A program made the translations under genes and the position numbers. A stretch of 64,000 nucleotides of DNA from Azoarcus sp. Aa7 (lineage in GTDB: Bacteria > Pseudomonadota > Gammaproteobacteria > Burkholderiales > Rhodocyclaceae): NCBI RefSeq assembly GCF_014822185.1, contig NZ_QVLR01000103.1:62001-126000 (forward strand). Reading direction: 5' to 3'. Under the pieces are notes generated by a model. The model had not been told where the DNA came from. It saw only the letters and a list, made by a program, of their open reading frames with translations, and did no database searches. Shown piece by piece: positions 26,635-34,801 of the stretch (position 1 is the first letter of the stretch; every line of letters begins with the position of its first letter).

Positions 26635-27645
26635 TCAGTAGCGCCAGCGCGGCTGCGGATGCAGGATCGAGTACTCGGCGCAGCCGTAGCCGCGCTCGCC
26701 GGTCTCGACGATCTCGAAGTCGAAGAACGACTCGTAACAATCGAGAGTGCATTCGGCGTCGTTCTCGCCGCGCATCAGTCCGTTCATCGTGTGCGCATGC
26801 TTGCGCCCGGTGCGCACGTGGATCACGTCGCCGCCGGGCAAGGTCAGCTCGTAGAGGAAGCTCATCGCAGTGCGGCGGTCGTCCTCGGTGCGGATGATGC
26901 AGCTCGCCCCTTCGATCGGACGGCTGCCGCTCGCGTCGGACAGGAAGCCGCCGAAGCGCGGCGCGCCCTTGTGCGGCACGACGAAGTCGGGGTTCATCCA
27001 GCCGAAGGCGTTGAGGTGGAAGCGGTCCGTCTGGATCGACGGCCAGAAGTGGAACAGGCTGTCCTGGTAGGACAGCGGCGGCAGCTCCCACGGCGTCTCG
27101 CCGCCGAAGCGGTTGGTCCACGAGTGGTCACGGTGCGCGTAGGAGTTGATCTGCCGGCGGCCGCGGCGCGGGCCGTCGCGCACCTCGAACTCGCCGGTGC
27201 ACAACAGTCCCTGCTCGTAGTGGCCGCCGTAGTTGTAGGTGTCCGCGCTCGTCAGCGGATTGCCGCCGAGGCAATCCTTGTAGTCGAAGACCGGGAAGCG
27301 CCCGGTATAGAGCAGGTCGAAACCGTACTTCGGGCCATCGAACTGGATGCGAATCTGCTCCAGCGGCTTGACGACCTGATAGCTCATGTGCCCGCCGACG
27401 AGCTTGTCGAACTTGCGCGGCGCGTCGGCCGCAAACGGCACCTTGTTCGCCCACGGCTGAGCGACGCCGTCGATGACCATCATTGTGCTGAAGCGGCCAT
27501 AGCCCTTGTTGCTGACGTGGAGGTGGTTGACGCCGAAGATGTCGGCCTCGCGGTCACAGATCGAGAACCAGAAGTTGTCGCTGAACAGGGCGTCGCTGCC
27601 CGCGGGGGCGAAGTGCAGGTACTCGTCGTCGGCATTTATGGTCAT
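26635..27645 (-). CDS. AttH/CrtC-like lipocalin-fold protein (DUF7064/DUF7065 type)
   Basis: A 336-residue protein rich in Trp, Tyr and His, with motifs such as YAHRDHSWTNRFGG, FHFWPSIQTDRFHLNAFGW and FDLLYTGRFPVFDY. This pattern fits the double-lipocalin fold of AttH/CrtC-like proteins, found as DUF7064/DUF7065 in catabolic clusters of sterol and terpenoid degraders. CrtC relatives hydrate isoprenoid double bonds, so hydration of, or binding to, a hydrophobic intermediate is conceivable but not shown. There is no signal peptide. It heads the minus-strand group 22445-27645. Confidence 0.65.
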   Translation of the reverse strand: MTINADDEYLHFAPAGSDALFSDNFWFSICDREADIFGVNHLHVSNKGYGRFSTMMVIDGVAQPWANKVPFAADAPRKFDKLVGGHMSYQVVKPLEQIRIQFDGPKYGFDLLYTGRFPVFDYKDCLGGNPLTSADTYNYGGHYEQGLLCTGEFEVRDGPRRGRRQINSYAHRDHSWTNRFGGETPWELPPLSYQDSLFHFWPSIQTDRFHLNAFGWMNPDFVVPHKGAPRFGGFLSDASGSRPIEGASCIIRTEDDRRTAMSFLYELTLPGGDVIHVRTGRKHAHTMNGLMRGENDAECTLDCYESFFDFEIVETGERGYGCAEYSILHPQPRWRY

Positions 27646-27740
27646 GACAGGCTTTCCTTGTGGTCAATATTCATGGCGCGAGGCACCGGCCCGGCACCGC
27701 ATGGTTTCCGGGTTGCGCCGCCTGCGGCCAACGCGTTTTG

Positions 27741-27761
27741 TGATTACTGATTCATGATTCA
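27741..27761. repeat. Three tandem 7-bp repeats before the DUF7064-like gene
   Basis: TGATTAC, TGATTCA, TGATTCA in a row in the 139-bp gap between the second TetR gene and the DUF7064-like gene. It could be a regulator site; nothing else is recognisable in this gap. Confidence 0.3.
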
Positions 27762-27784
27762 TCCGGGATCGCAATCGCGCGCCG

Positions 27785-28528
27785 TTAGCGCACGCCACCC
27801 CGCACCAGCTTCATGTACACCGCGACGGCCGCATCGATCTGCCGGCGCGACACGCGCGTACTGCGGTAATAGCGCCGGTACAGCGCGGTGCGCGCCGCGA
27901 TCAGCATGTGCGCCAGCGCCTCCAGTTCCGCCTCGCCGTAGTTGGCGATCTCGCCGGCCTCGACGCTTCGTCGCAGCGACGCGATGTAGTGCGCGGTGGT
28001 CACCGCGACATACTTGCTGTAGGCGACCGGCGCGGCGACCTCGGCCTCGTTGAGCACACGGAACAGCCACGGGTGTTTGCGCATGTACTCGAAGAAGGCG
28101 CGGTAGCCGCGTTCCTCGATCTCGTAGAAACCGGTCGCTCCCATCACCGCCGTGCCCATCGCTTTCAGCAGGTCCATGCCGACATGGGTGAGCAGTTCGT
28201 CCATCAGGGCCTGACGCGACTCGAAATAATGGTAGAAGGTCCCCTGCGCGATGCCGGCCAGCTCGGTGATGCGGTTGACCGAGGTATCCCAGTAACCGTG
28301 CTCGCCGACCACCGTCGCGGCCGCCTGGAAGATCGCCTCGCGCACGCTCGACGCCCGCTCGGCGCGCGTGGGCCGACGGCTGCGGCCCGCCGGGCGCGTC
28401 TCCGCCGCCGGTGCTGCAACCGCTCCGGCCCCGCCACGCTCTGCGCGCCCGCGACCGGCAGGCGCCGCTGCGCCCTCCTTACCCGCTTCCCTGGCATTCA
28501 TTCCCACATCGAACTCCTCCGACTGCAT
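27785..28528 (-). CDS. TetR-family regulator (candidate binder of variant sites A5-A7)
   Basis: A 247-residue protein. A long Ala/Arg-rich lead of about 50 residues precedes the TetR DNA-binding domain (AIFQAAATVVGEHGYWDTSV, NRITELAGIAQGTFYHYF). The recognition helix region GTFYHYFESRQALMDELL is canonical. The C-terminal domain contains HPWLFRVLNEAEV. Start 28528 is chosen for GGGGAG 7 bases upstream; a shorter form from 28501 is possible. It is the last gene downstream of VOC, ADH, APH, SDR and SnoaL genes that are preceded by site A6, so I infer that it controls that set. Confidence 0.85.
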   Translation of the reverse strand: MQSEEFDVGMNAREAGKEGAAAPAGRGRAERGGAGAVAAPAAETRPAGRSRRPTRAERASSVREAIFQAAATVVGEHGYWDTSVNRITELAGIAQGTFYHYFESRQALMDELLTHVGMDLLKAMGTAVMGATGFYEIEERGYRAFFEYMRKHPWLFRVLNEAEVAAPVAYSKYVAVTTAHYIASLRRSVEAGEIANYGEAELEALAHMLIAARTALYRRYYRSTRVSRRQIDAAVAVYMKLVRGGVR

Positions 28529-28556
28529 CCTCGTCTCCCCCCGCTGTGCGTCGCCG

Positions 28557-29108
28557 CTAACCGATACGCGCGGCGATCGCCCCTGCCGCCGCGGCGCCGG
28601 GCCGGGCGGCATATGCCGCAGCCTTCATTTGCGCCATCCCCTCCGTCGTCGCGGCATCGAAGCCGAGAATCTCGATCACCGACGCCCCCGCCTCCTCGCA
28701 GTCGAAATATGCGAATTTCACACTGCCGCCGCCGAAAACGCCCGAAGACAGTTCCGGTAAACCCTGCTCGCGCAGGCGCGCGACGGTGGCGTCGAAATCC
28801 GGCACCGCGAACGCGACATGGTGCAGGCCCGGGCCCTTGCGCTCGAGAAACTCGGTGTAGATGCTGGGTCCGCGCAGCGATTCGATGAGTTCGACCTGCA
28901 CCTCGCCGGCATAGCCGAGCGACAGGCGCATCGCCGAATCGGCCGGCCGGCCGCGGTAACGGCTCTCCTCGCCGAGCACAAGGTCGAAGCGCGTCCACGC
29001 CGGCACGCCCATCACCCGTCCGAACCACTCCTCCGCGGCATCAAGGTCACGCACCACCCAGGCGGTCTGAAAATAATGCGCGGCCAGCGCGTCCAACTCG
29101 TTCGTCAT
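28557..29108 (-). CDS. VOC (glyoxalase/epimerase-fold) protein
   Basis: A 183-residue protein with the vicinal-oxygen-chelate fold. FQTAWVVRDLDAAEEWFGRVMG opens the first module and GPGLHHVAFAVPDFDATVARL the second, with SVIEILGF supplying the final Glu ligand. Metal ligands appear as His and Glu in the second module. An Ala-rich tail of about 30 residues follows. Members include epimerases, lyases and dioxygenases, so no specific reaction can be given. The start at 29108 lies 10 bases past the ADH stop. Confidence 0.8.
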   Translation of the reverse strand: MTNELDALAAHYFQTAWVVRDLDAAEEWFGRVMGVPAWTRFDLVLGEESRYRGRPADSAMRLSLGYAGEVQVELIESLRGPSIYTEFLERKGPGLHHVAFAVPDFDATVARLREQGLPELSSGVFGGGSVKFAYFDCEEAGASVIEILGFDAATTEGMAQMKAAAYAARPGAAAAGAIAARIG

Positions 29109-29118
29109 CGTGGTATTC

Positions 29119-30174
29119 CTAGGGGACAAGAATTACTTTCATGGCGCCACGGCTCTTGTCGGCGGCCACTTCAAAGGCCTCGCCGATCTGCTCCAGCGGC
29201 ATCACGTGCGTCACCAGATCCTGCATCGGTACCTTGCGCGAACCCATCAGGTCGACGGTGTAACCGAAGTCGGTCTTCAATCCCTGCGTCCCGTAGGTCA
29301 GGCAGAAACGGTAGGTCACGTCCTTGAGCACCGATTTCCACGAGTCGACCGGCACCAGTTCCTCCCACAACCCCAGCACCAGTACCTCGCCGCGCGGGCG
29401 CACGATGTCGGTCGCCTGGCCCAGCGTCGGCGCGTGGCCGCCTACGGTCTCGACAACGATGTCCGCAGCGCCGCCGTCGAGGTGCGAGCGGATCTCCTCG
29501 ACCGAGGCGTCACCGCTGCCGCGCACCACCACGTCGGCGCCGAAGGCCTGCGCGAACTGCGCCTGCAGGTCGTACTTGGCGGTAACGATCACCCGGCCCG
29601 CCCCCATCGCCTTCGCCGCGCCGACAGCCGCCAGTCCGAGCACGCCCGCGCCGAGCACCACCACCTGCTCGCCGCCGCGCAGGCCGGCGCGCCGCAGCGC
29701 GCTGACGGGAGCCGCCGCCGGCTCGGCAATCGCCGCCGCGTGCGTCGCGATGGTGTCGGGCAGGATATGCAGACCGCGTTCCGACAGCTTGAGGTAATCG
29801 ACGTAGCCGCCCGTCGCATGGGCCGCACGACCGGTGCACTGGTTCGGCCAGCCCGCCGTGCAATACGGACACACGCCGCACGCGGTGCTGTGAAAGAAGT
29901 CCACCGCGACGCGGTCGCCGACCTTGACGCGACGCACGTTGCGGCCGGCTTCGGTCACGACGCCGCCGAACTCGTGCCCGGCAGCACCAGGCATCGGATA
30001 GCAGCACATCGCATTGGCCGAACCGCCGCCATGCCAGAAATGCAGGTTGCTGCCGCAGATGCCGTGCCCCTCGACTTTCACGATGACGGAATCGTCATCG
30101 ACCTCGGGCTTGTCGACCTCGACGATCTCGAACCTGCGCGGGGCCACGAGGGTGACCGATCGCATCTTCGCCAT
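29119..30174 (-). CDS. Zinc-dependent alcohol dehydrogenase (threonine/sorbitol dehydrogenase-like)
   Basis: A 351-residue enzyme. Catalytic zinc residues are in EGHGICGSNLHFWHGG and AGHEFGGVV; structural-zinc Cys are in CGVCPYCTAGWPNQC; the nucleotide loop is VLGAGVLGLAAVGAAKAMG. All zinc ligands are present. It should be an NAD(P)-dependent secondary alcohol dehydrogenase. It lies between the APH pair and the VOC gene in the operon with site A6 at its head. It is one of three zinc ADHs in the window (also 22445 and 55652). Confidence 0.88.
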   Translation of the reverse strand: MAKMRSVTLVAPRRFEIVEVDKPEVDDDSVIVKVEGHGICGSNLHFWHGGGSANAMCCYPMPGAAGHEFGGVVTEAGRNVRRVKVGDRVAVDFFHSTACGVCPYCTAGWPNQCTGRAAHATGGYVDYLKLSERGLHILPDTIATHAAAIAEPAAAPVSALRRAGLRGGEQVVVLGAGVLGLAAVGAAKAMGAGRVIVTAKYDLQAQFAQAFGADVVVRGSGDASVEEIRSHLDGGAADIVVETVGGHAPTLGQATDIVRPRGEVLVLGLWEELVPVDSWKSVLKDVTYRFCLTYGTQGLKTDFGYTVDLMGSRKVPMQDLVTHVMPLEQIGEAFEVAADKSRGAMKVILVP

Positions 30175-30200
30175 GCCTGTCTCTCCTTGCGCTGCTGCGA

Positions 30201-30686
30201 TTACGCTGCCGCGTCCGCGGCAAGATGCTGCTTGCCCTCGCGGTCGCGCGTCGTCATTTCTTCGAACAACTGCACCGCCACCCCCTCCCCTTCGCGGCGC
30301 GCGCTGCGCACGAAGAAGCGCTGGATGTCGCGCAGGGTTTCACCGGCCGCGGCGTCGCCGGCGCTGCGGCAACGCGCCGCGAGCGCCTCCAGACGCTCCT
30401 TGAGCACGGCGTTCTCCGCCATCAGGGCATCGACGTGGAAACCGTCCGCCGCCAGCGGCGCCTCGGCGCCGCAGCCCCGCAGCAGCTCGCGGGCCTCGTC
30501 GCTGTCGGCGCGGATGCGCGCCAGCGCGGCCGGTGCAACGATGCGCGGCAGATCTTCGAGCAGCGTCACCAGCTGCTCGGCCTGGATGCGCGCCATCGCG
30601 TCGGAAAGATGCGGCAGGATCCACTCGCGCACGCAGGCGGCCATGCCGGCGGTGAGCTGCTGCAGCGGTACGGTCTGTTCGATCAT
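30201..30686 (-). CDS. Small helical protein coupled to APH-like gene
   Basis: A 161-residue protein without a recognised domain. It is mostly helical, with repeated ALxxLExx-like stretches (HVDALMAENAVLKERLEALAARC suggests a short coiled coil, residues about 83-106). Its start overlaps the end of the APH gene as ATGA. The same arrangement (APH followed by a small helical protein) occurs with DUF6285 at 16748, so it may be a divergent functional equivalent. Function unknown. Confidence 0.7.
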   Translation of the reverse strand: MIEQTVPLQQLTAGMAACVREWILPHLSDAMARIQAEQLVTLLEDLPRIVAPAALARIRADSDEARELLRGCGAEAPLAADGFHVDALMAENAVLKERLEALAARCRSAGDAAAGETLRDIQRFFVRSARREGEGVAVQLFEEMTTRDREGKQHLAADAAA

Positions 30687-31684
30687 GCTCCCAGTCCTAT
30701 CGCCGCGGCTTCGGCGGGTATGTTGTTGGCGAGTACGTTGCGCCCGATCTGCAGCAGGCGCAGGTCGGACGAGCGGCCGTCGGCGAACACCTTCAGGCCC
30801 GTCAGGCCGACCAGGTCGGCCTTGAGCGTTTCGAGCAGCGTCCAGTAGCGCACGCGTTCCTCATCGACGGCGATGCCCGACTGCTGCGTGTAGCGCTCCG
30901 CCATCTCCCCGCTGATGCTGCACCAGCCCGCCAGAGCGGGGATGCGCGTGAAGGCGATGTCCGCCATCGGGTCGCCGATGAATACGCGTTCCCAGTCGAG
31001 CACGGCGCGGATGCGGCCGTCGCGCCAGACGAAATTGCCCATGCGGTAGTCGTTGTGGATCAGCGACAGGCGCGGGCTGCGCGGCCGGTTGGCGCGCAGC
31101 CACGCGATGACCTCGCGCAGCACGGGATAGGGCCGCAGGCGGATGCGGTCGAGCACCTCCTCGCAGCGGTCGAGCGCCAGCGCCGCCGGATCGCCGCGGT
31201 CGGCGGGCACGCCGAGAAAGGCCAGCCCGTGCGCCTCCCAGTCGAAGATATGCAGCTTCGCCAGCGCGTCGACGAACTGGCAGTGAACCTGCGGGCGCGA
31301 AGCCTCGGGCAGGATGTCGCTCCACGGCAGCGGCACATCGCCGTCGACGAATTCCATGATGTAGAACGAGGTGCCGAGCAGTTCGCCACCCGCATCGCAC
31401 CAGTACACCCTGGGCACGGGCACGCCCGAATCCTGCAGAACGCGCAGCACGCGGAATTCGACGCTGGCATCGTAGGGTTCGAGCAGTCCCGCGCGCGGCG
31501 CCTTGCGCATGATCAGCGGCGCGCTGCGCGGTTCGCCCGCCTCGACCCAGGTCGCGCGCATGCGCCAGGTTTCGTAGGAGAAACCGCCGGGCATGCGTTC
31601 GAGCCCGCTCACCGTGGCCGGCGCACCGGTCTGGTCGGTGATGAAGCGGGCGAGGATCGCGGTGGCATCATCGATGGTCGGCAT
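30683..31684 (-). CDS. APH-like phosphotransferase
   Basis: A 333-residue kinase-fold protein. The catalytic loop LIHNDYRMGNFVWRDG (H-x-D-x4-N) and AVLDWERVFIGDPMADIAF (metal-binding Asp) are intact, as is the N-terminal GGFSYETWRM nucleotide loop. It is the second of three APH paralogues here (17155, 40065). It is followed at an ATGA overlap by a small helical protein and lies four bases from the SDR gene. By analogy with ACAD10/11 it may phosphorylate a hydroxyacyl-CoA. Confidence 0.82.
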   Translation of the reverse strand: MPTIDDATAILARFITDQTGAPATVSGLERMPGGFSYETWRMRATWVEAGEPRSAPLIMRKAPRAGLLEPYDASVEFRVLRVLQDSGVPVPRVYWCDAGGELLGTSFYIMEFVDGDVPLPWSDILPEASRPQVHCQFVDALAKLHIFDWEAHGLAFLGVPADRGDPAALALDRCEEVLDRIRLRPYPVLREVIAWLRANRPRSPRLSLIHNDYRMGNFVWRDGRIRAVLDWERVFIGDPMADIAFTRIPALAGWCSISGEMAERYTQQSGIAVDEERVRYWTLLETLKADLVGLTGLKVFADGRSSDLRLLQIGRNVLANNIPAEAAAIGLGA

Positions 31685-31687
31685 CGC

Positions 31688-32467
31688 TCACACCCCCCGC
31701 AGTCCGGCGGTGGAGCCGCCGTCGATCAGATATTCGGCGCCGGTGACGAAAGCCGCCTCATCGCTGGCGAGGTAGGTCACCAGTCCGGCGATCTCCTCGA
31801 CCGAGCCCATCCGCCGCAGCGGCGACAGACCGCACAGCTGCGCCCGCGCGGCCGCCGGATCGGGCGCGCTCGCCATCGCCTCCCGGATCATTTGCGTTTC
31901 GACGACGCCGGGATGGATGGTGTTGCAGCGAATGTTCAGGCCGGCATCGGCGCAGTGCATTGCGATGGACTTCGCGAGCAGGCGCTGCGCCCCCTTCGCG
32001 ACGCTGTAGCCGACGTTGCGCGGCAGGGCCAGGATGCCGTTCATCGACGAGTTGATGATGATCGACCCGCCGGGGCCGCCGGGGTTGGTGCGCATCGCGG
32101 CGACCGCGTGCTTGCACGTCAGCATCGTGCCGGTGAGGTTCACGTCGATGATGCGGTCCCACGCGTCGACGTCGATGTCCTCGATGTTGCTGTCGGCGCC
32201 TTCCATGCCGGCGTTCGCAAAGACGACGTCGAGCCGCCCGAGGCGGCCGCGGATCATTTCCATCAGCGGCGCCCAGCCGGCGCGGTCATCGATGTGATGG
32301 GCGTGGAAGATCGCCCCGGTGGCCTCGCACAGGGCGGCGGCGCGTCCGGCGTTCGAACCGGTAAACACCACGCTGGCGCCTTCGCGGCGGAAGCGCTCCA
32401 CCGTCGCAGCCCCGATCCCCGCGGTGCCGCCGGTCACCAGCGCCACCTTACCCGCAAGTCGTCCCAT
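31688..32467 (-). CDS. Short-chain dehydrogenase/reductase
   Basis: A 259-residue classical SDR with TGGTAGIGAATVERF, ANAG (FANAGMEG), Ser in IIINSSMNG and the catalytic Y-x3-K in GYSVAKGAQ. The active site is complete. The start at 32467 has GGGGAG 6 bases upstream. It is encoded between the SnoaL-like and APH genes in the operon headed by site A6. Likely a hydroxyacyl-CoA or ring-hydroxyl dehydrogenase; substrate unknown. Confidence 0.88.
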   Translation of the reverse strand: MGRLAGKVALVTGGTAGIGAATVERFRREGASVVFTGSNAGRAAALCEATGAIFHAHHIDDRAGWAPLMEMIRGRLGRLDVVFANAGMEGADSNIEDIDVDAWDRIIDVNLTGTMLTCKHAVAAMRTNPGGPGGSIIINSSMNGILALPRNVGYSVAKGAQRLLAKSIAMHCADAGLNIRCNTIHPGVVETQMIREAMASAPDPAAARAQLCGLSPLRRMGSVEEIAGLVTYLASDEAAFVTGAEYLIDGGSTAGLRGV

Positions 32468-32492
32468 ATCGCTCCCCTGCCCGCCGTGCCGC

Positions 32493-32906
32493 TCAGTCGG
32501 CCCGGATGGTCTTGTAAACGCGCTTCGTGAACAGCCACCGGCCGTCGATACGCGCCAACTCGTCGTCATACTGGCCGCGCAGGCGCAACACGCGCCCGTC
32601 GGGATGCGGAAACACCTCCGAGGTGTAGGTGCGGGCCGTCGCGCGGTCGCCGTCGACCGTGATCGCCCCCGGCGTGGCGACGTAGGCGAGGCCCGGGTAG
32701 TCGCCCATCGAACGGATCCAGCCGGCGACGATCTCGTCGCGGCCGCGAAAGCATTCGAGCCCCGGATACTCGGGCAGGCTCCATTCGCTGTCCTCGGCCC
32801 ACACCCCGGCCCACGCCACGGCGTCGCGCTGCATCACCGCGTCCGCGTATTGCTCGATCAGTTCGCGAACTGCGAGACGGTCTTCAATCGGGCCACTGAA
32901 CGACAT
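32493..32906 (-). CDS. SnoaL-like (NTF2-fold) protein
   Basis: A 137-residue protein of the SnoaL_4 type: IEDRLAVRELIEQYADAVMQRD at the start, ..W.GVWAEDSEWSLPE, FRGRDEIVAGWIRSM, and a C-terminal YDDELARIDGRWLFTKRVY. This family includes ketosteroid isomerase-like folds and dehydratases with no fixed reaction. It is the first gene of the operon and site A6 lies 45 bases upstream of its start, with GGAGGGAG as the ribosome site. Confidence 0.82.
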   Translation of the reverse strand: MSFSGPIEDRLAVRELIEQYADAVMQRDAVAWAGVWAEDSEWSLPEYPGLECFRGRDEIVAGWIRSMGDYPGLAYVATPGAITVDGDRATARTYTSEVFPHPDGRVLRLRGQYDDELARIDGRWLFTKRVYKTIRAD

Positions 32907-32950
32907 GCGCTGCTCCCTCCGGCAAACGGGCAGATCTTGCCCGGACATAT

Positions 32951-32972
32951 ACAAGCAAGCCGTTCTGTTTGT
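32951..32972. promoter_or_regulatory. Putative TetR operator, variant ACAAAC family (site A6)
   Basis: ACAAGCAAG-CCGTT-CTGTTTGT, related to A5 and A7. A minus-strand TATATG (32946-32951) abuts it, as in sites A3 and A4. It controls the SnoaL-SDR-APH-ADH-VOC-TetR genes. Confidence 0.5.
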
Positions 32973-33437
32973 TTACTGCGGCGATGCGGCGAAGCCGGGC
33001 TGTCCGGTGAGCTGTTGCAGCTCGAACACGTTGCCGTCGGGATCCCGCCCGTAGGTCGCGCGCACGCTGCCGAAATCCTGCGGCGGGCAGTGGAAGCGCA
33101 CACCGGCATCGACCATGCGCTCGTAAGCGGCGTCGACATCCGCCACATCGAAGCACAGGTGGGTGATGCCGTAGCGATTCACGGGGCGGTCGCCGCCGCC
33201 CTTCGGCGCCTGGGCCGGGAAGGTGAACTGGAACAGCTCGATGCTGGTCGGGCCGCGCCGCAGCATCACGGCCGTCGCCGCGGTGGCGGTCAGAGCCATG
33301 ACGCGGTCGATCTTCGCCTCACCCGGTTGCCATGCCGTGCGCGACATCTCCTCGAATCCGAGCAGACCACAATAAAAATCGCACATCGGTTTCAGGTCGG
33401 GCGTCGAAATTGCAACGTGGTGGATCGCACGGATCAT
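32973..33437 (-). CDS. VOC (glyoxalase-fold) protein
   Basis: A 154-residue protein. Metal ligands are visible: His in IHHVAISTPDL, His in GITHLCFDVADVD and the terminal Glu in DGNVFELQQLTG. It resembles methylmalonyl-CoA epimerase-like and other lyase or isomerase members, so a CoA-ester epimerase is a reasonable but unproven guess. The start at 33437 has AAGG 8 bases upstream. The operator-like site A7 lies 60 bases upstream. Confidence 0.82.
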   Translation of the reverse strand: MIRAIHHVAISTPDLKPMCDFYCGLLGFEEMSRTAWQPGEAKIDRVMALTATAATAVMLRRGPTSIELFQFTFPAQAPKGGGDRPVNRYGITHLCFDVADVDAAYERMVDAGVRFHCPPQDFGSVRATYGRDPDGNVFELQQLTGQPGFAASPQ

Positions 33438-33495
33438 GGAACAGACCTTGAATCGATTGAGGAGTCGGGCCCTGTCTGCGCTGCAGACCGACCTT

Positions 33496-33517
33496 AAAAA
33501 CAAACTGTCCTGTTTCG
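33496..33517. promoter_or_regulatory. Putative TetR operator, variant ACAAAC family (site A7, weak)
   Basis: On the minus strand it reads CGAAACAGGAC-AGTTTGTTTTT and matches site A6 at 15 of 22 aligned positions. It lies in the gap upstream of the VOC gene (start 33437). Confidence 0.35.
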
Positions 33518-33526
33518 AATAATGAT

Positions 33527-34801
33527 TCAGCAGTCAATGACTGTCAATTCATTTTTTGCGCTTTCCGCGACAGGCGCTTCCTCTTCCCCGCCGAGGTGCC
33601 GCAGCACCAGCAGAGCCGTGACACCCAGGATCACGTACGCGCCCAGCACCGGGCGCAGCGTGCCGTCGAAGAATTGCCCGACCAGCCCGCCGAGGAGCGC
33701 GCCGACGGTCATCGATACGAAGCCGAACATCGACGACGCGGTGCCGGCGATGCTGCCGAGCGGATTCATCGACATCGCGGTGAGGTTGGGCAGCAGCATG
33801 CCGAAGACGAACATGTTGCACGCCTGCGCGGCGAGGAACACCGGCAGCGTGATGCGGTCGGCTACGGCCAGCGCGAACGCGACTGCGCTCACCGTAACGA
33901 GGACGTACAGCGCCGCGCGAATCAGCTTCGCGCTGCCGAAACGGCGCACGAGGCGCGCGTTGGCGAAGGCCGCGGCGGACATCGCCAGCGAGACCAGCGC
34001 CAGCAGCGGCGTAAAGTGCAGACCGACGTCGAAGGTGCGCTGGAAGATTGCCTGCGCCGAGGACAGGAAGCCGAGATGCGCCCCCATCACGAGGCCGCAT
34101 ACGATCATGCAGACGAGGGCGACGCGGGTGCGGACAACCGTCCGGTAAGCGGCCACCAGCGAGCGCGGCGAGAGCGAACGGCGCCGCGCCGCCGGCAGCG
34201 ATTCGTCGAGGCGCCACAGCGCCCAGCCGAGCGAAATTCCCCCGACCACCGCCACCGCCGCGACGATCCAGCGCCACGACGCGAACAGCAGGATGAATTG
34301 CCCGAGCAGCGGCGCGACGATCGGCTCGAGCAGCACGACCGCCATCGCCAGCGACATGACCCGCGTCATCTGCGGACCGGCATGGAGGTCGCGCACGATC
34401 GAGAAGGTCACCACGCGCTGCGCGCCCGCGCCGATGCCCTGCAGCAGGCGTGCCACGAGCAGTGCCTGGAAGTCCTGCGCCAGAGCACCGGCGGCACTGC
34501 CTGCGACGAGGAGCAGCACGCCGGCGATGAACAACGGGCGCCGGCCGTAACGGTCGCTGAGCGGACCGAACAGGAGTTGCGATGCGCCGACGCCGAGCAC
34601 GAAGACCGCGATCACCGCCTGGCCGCGGTTCGAATCCGCCAACCCGAGGTCTTCGCCGAGCGGCAGCAACGCGGGCAGCATCATGTCGACCGCCACCGCG
34701 CCGACGACCAGGCTGAGCGCGACGAAGGCGACGAATTCGGTGGGCCCCATGCGCGGCGCATGGGCCGCACCGACGCCCTCCGCCGCGTCGCTAACTGCCA
34801 C
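33527..34801 (-). CDS. Bcr/CflA-type MFS transporter
   Basis: A 424-residue, 12-helix protein. LLFGPLSDRYGRRPLFIAG is the MFS motif A (G-x3-D-R-x-G-R-R-P), the exact form found in Bcr/CflA drug-efflux proteins. GQAVIAVFVLGVGASQLLFG precedes it, and SIVRDLHAG is the helix 4-5 region of this group. Start GTG 34801 overlaps the crotonase gene end by 11 bases. It is the last gene of the operon that starts at 41204. I infer efflux of a toxic intermediate or substrate. Confidence 0.88.
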   Translation of the reverse strand: MAVSDAAEGVGAAHAPRMGPTEFVAFVALSLVVGAVAVDMMLPALLPLGEDLGLADSNRGQAVIAVFVLGVGASQLLFGPLSDRYGRRPLFIAGVLLLVAGSAAGALAQDFQALLVARLLQGIGAGAQRVVTFSIVRDLHAGPQMTRVMSLAMAVVLLEPIVAPLLGQFILLFASWRWIVAAVAVVGGISLGWALWRLDESLPAARRRSLSPRSLVAAYRTVVRTRVALVCMIVCGLVMGAHLGFLSSAQAIFQRTFDVGLHFTPLLALVSLAMSAAAFANARLVRRFGSAKLIRAALYVLVTVSAVAFALAVADRITLPVFLAAQACNMFVFGMLLPNLTAMSMNPLGSIAGTASSMFGFVSMTVGALLGGLVGQFFDGTLRPVLGAYVILGVTALLVLRHLGGEEEAPVAESAKNELTVIDC

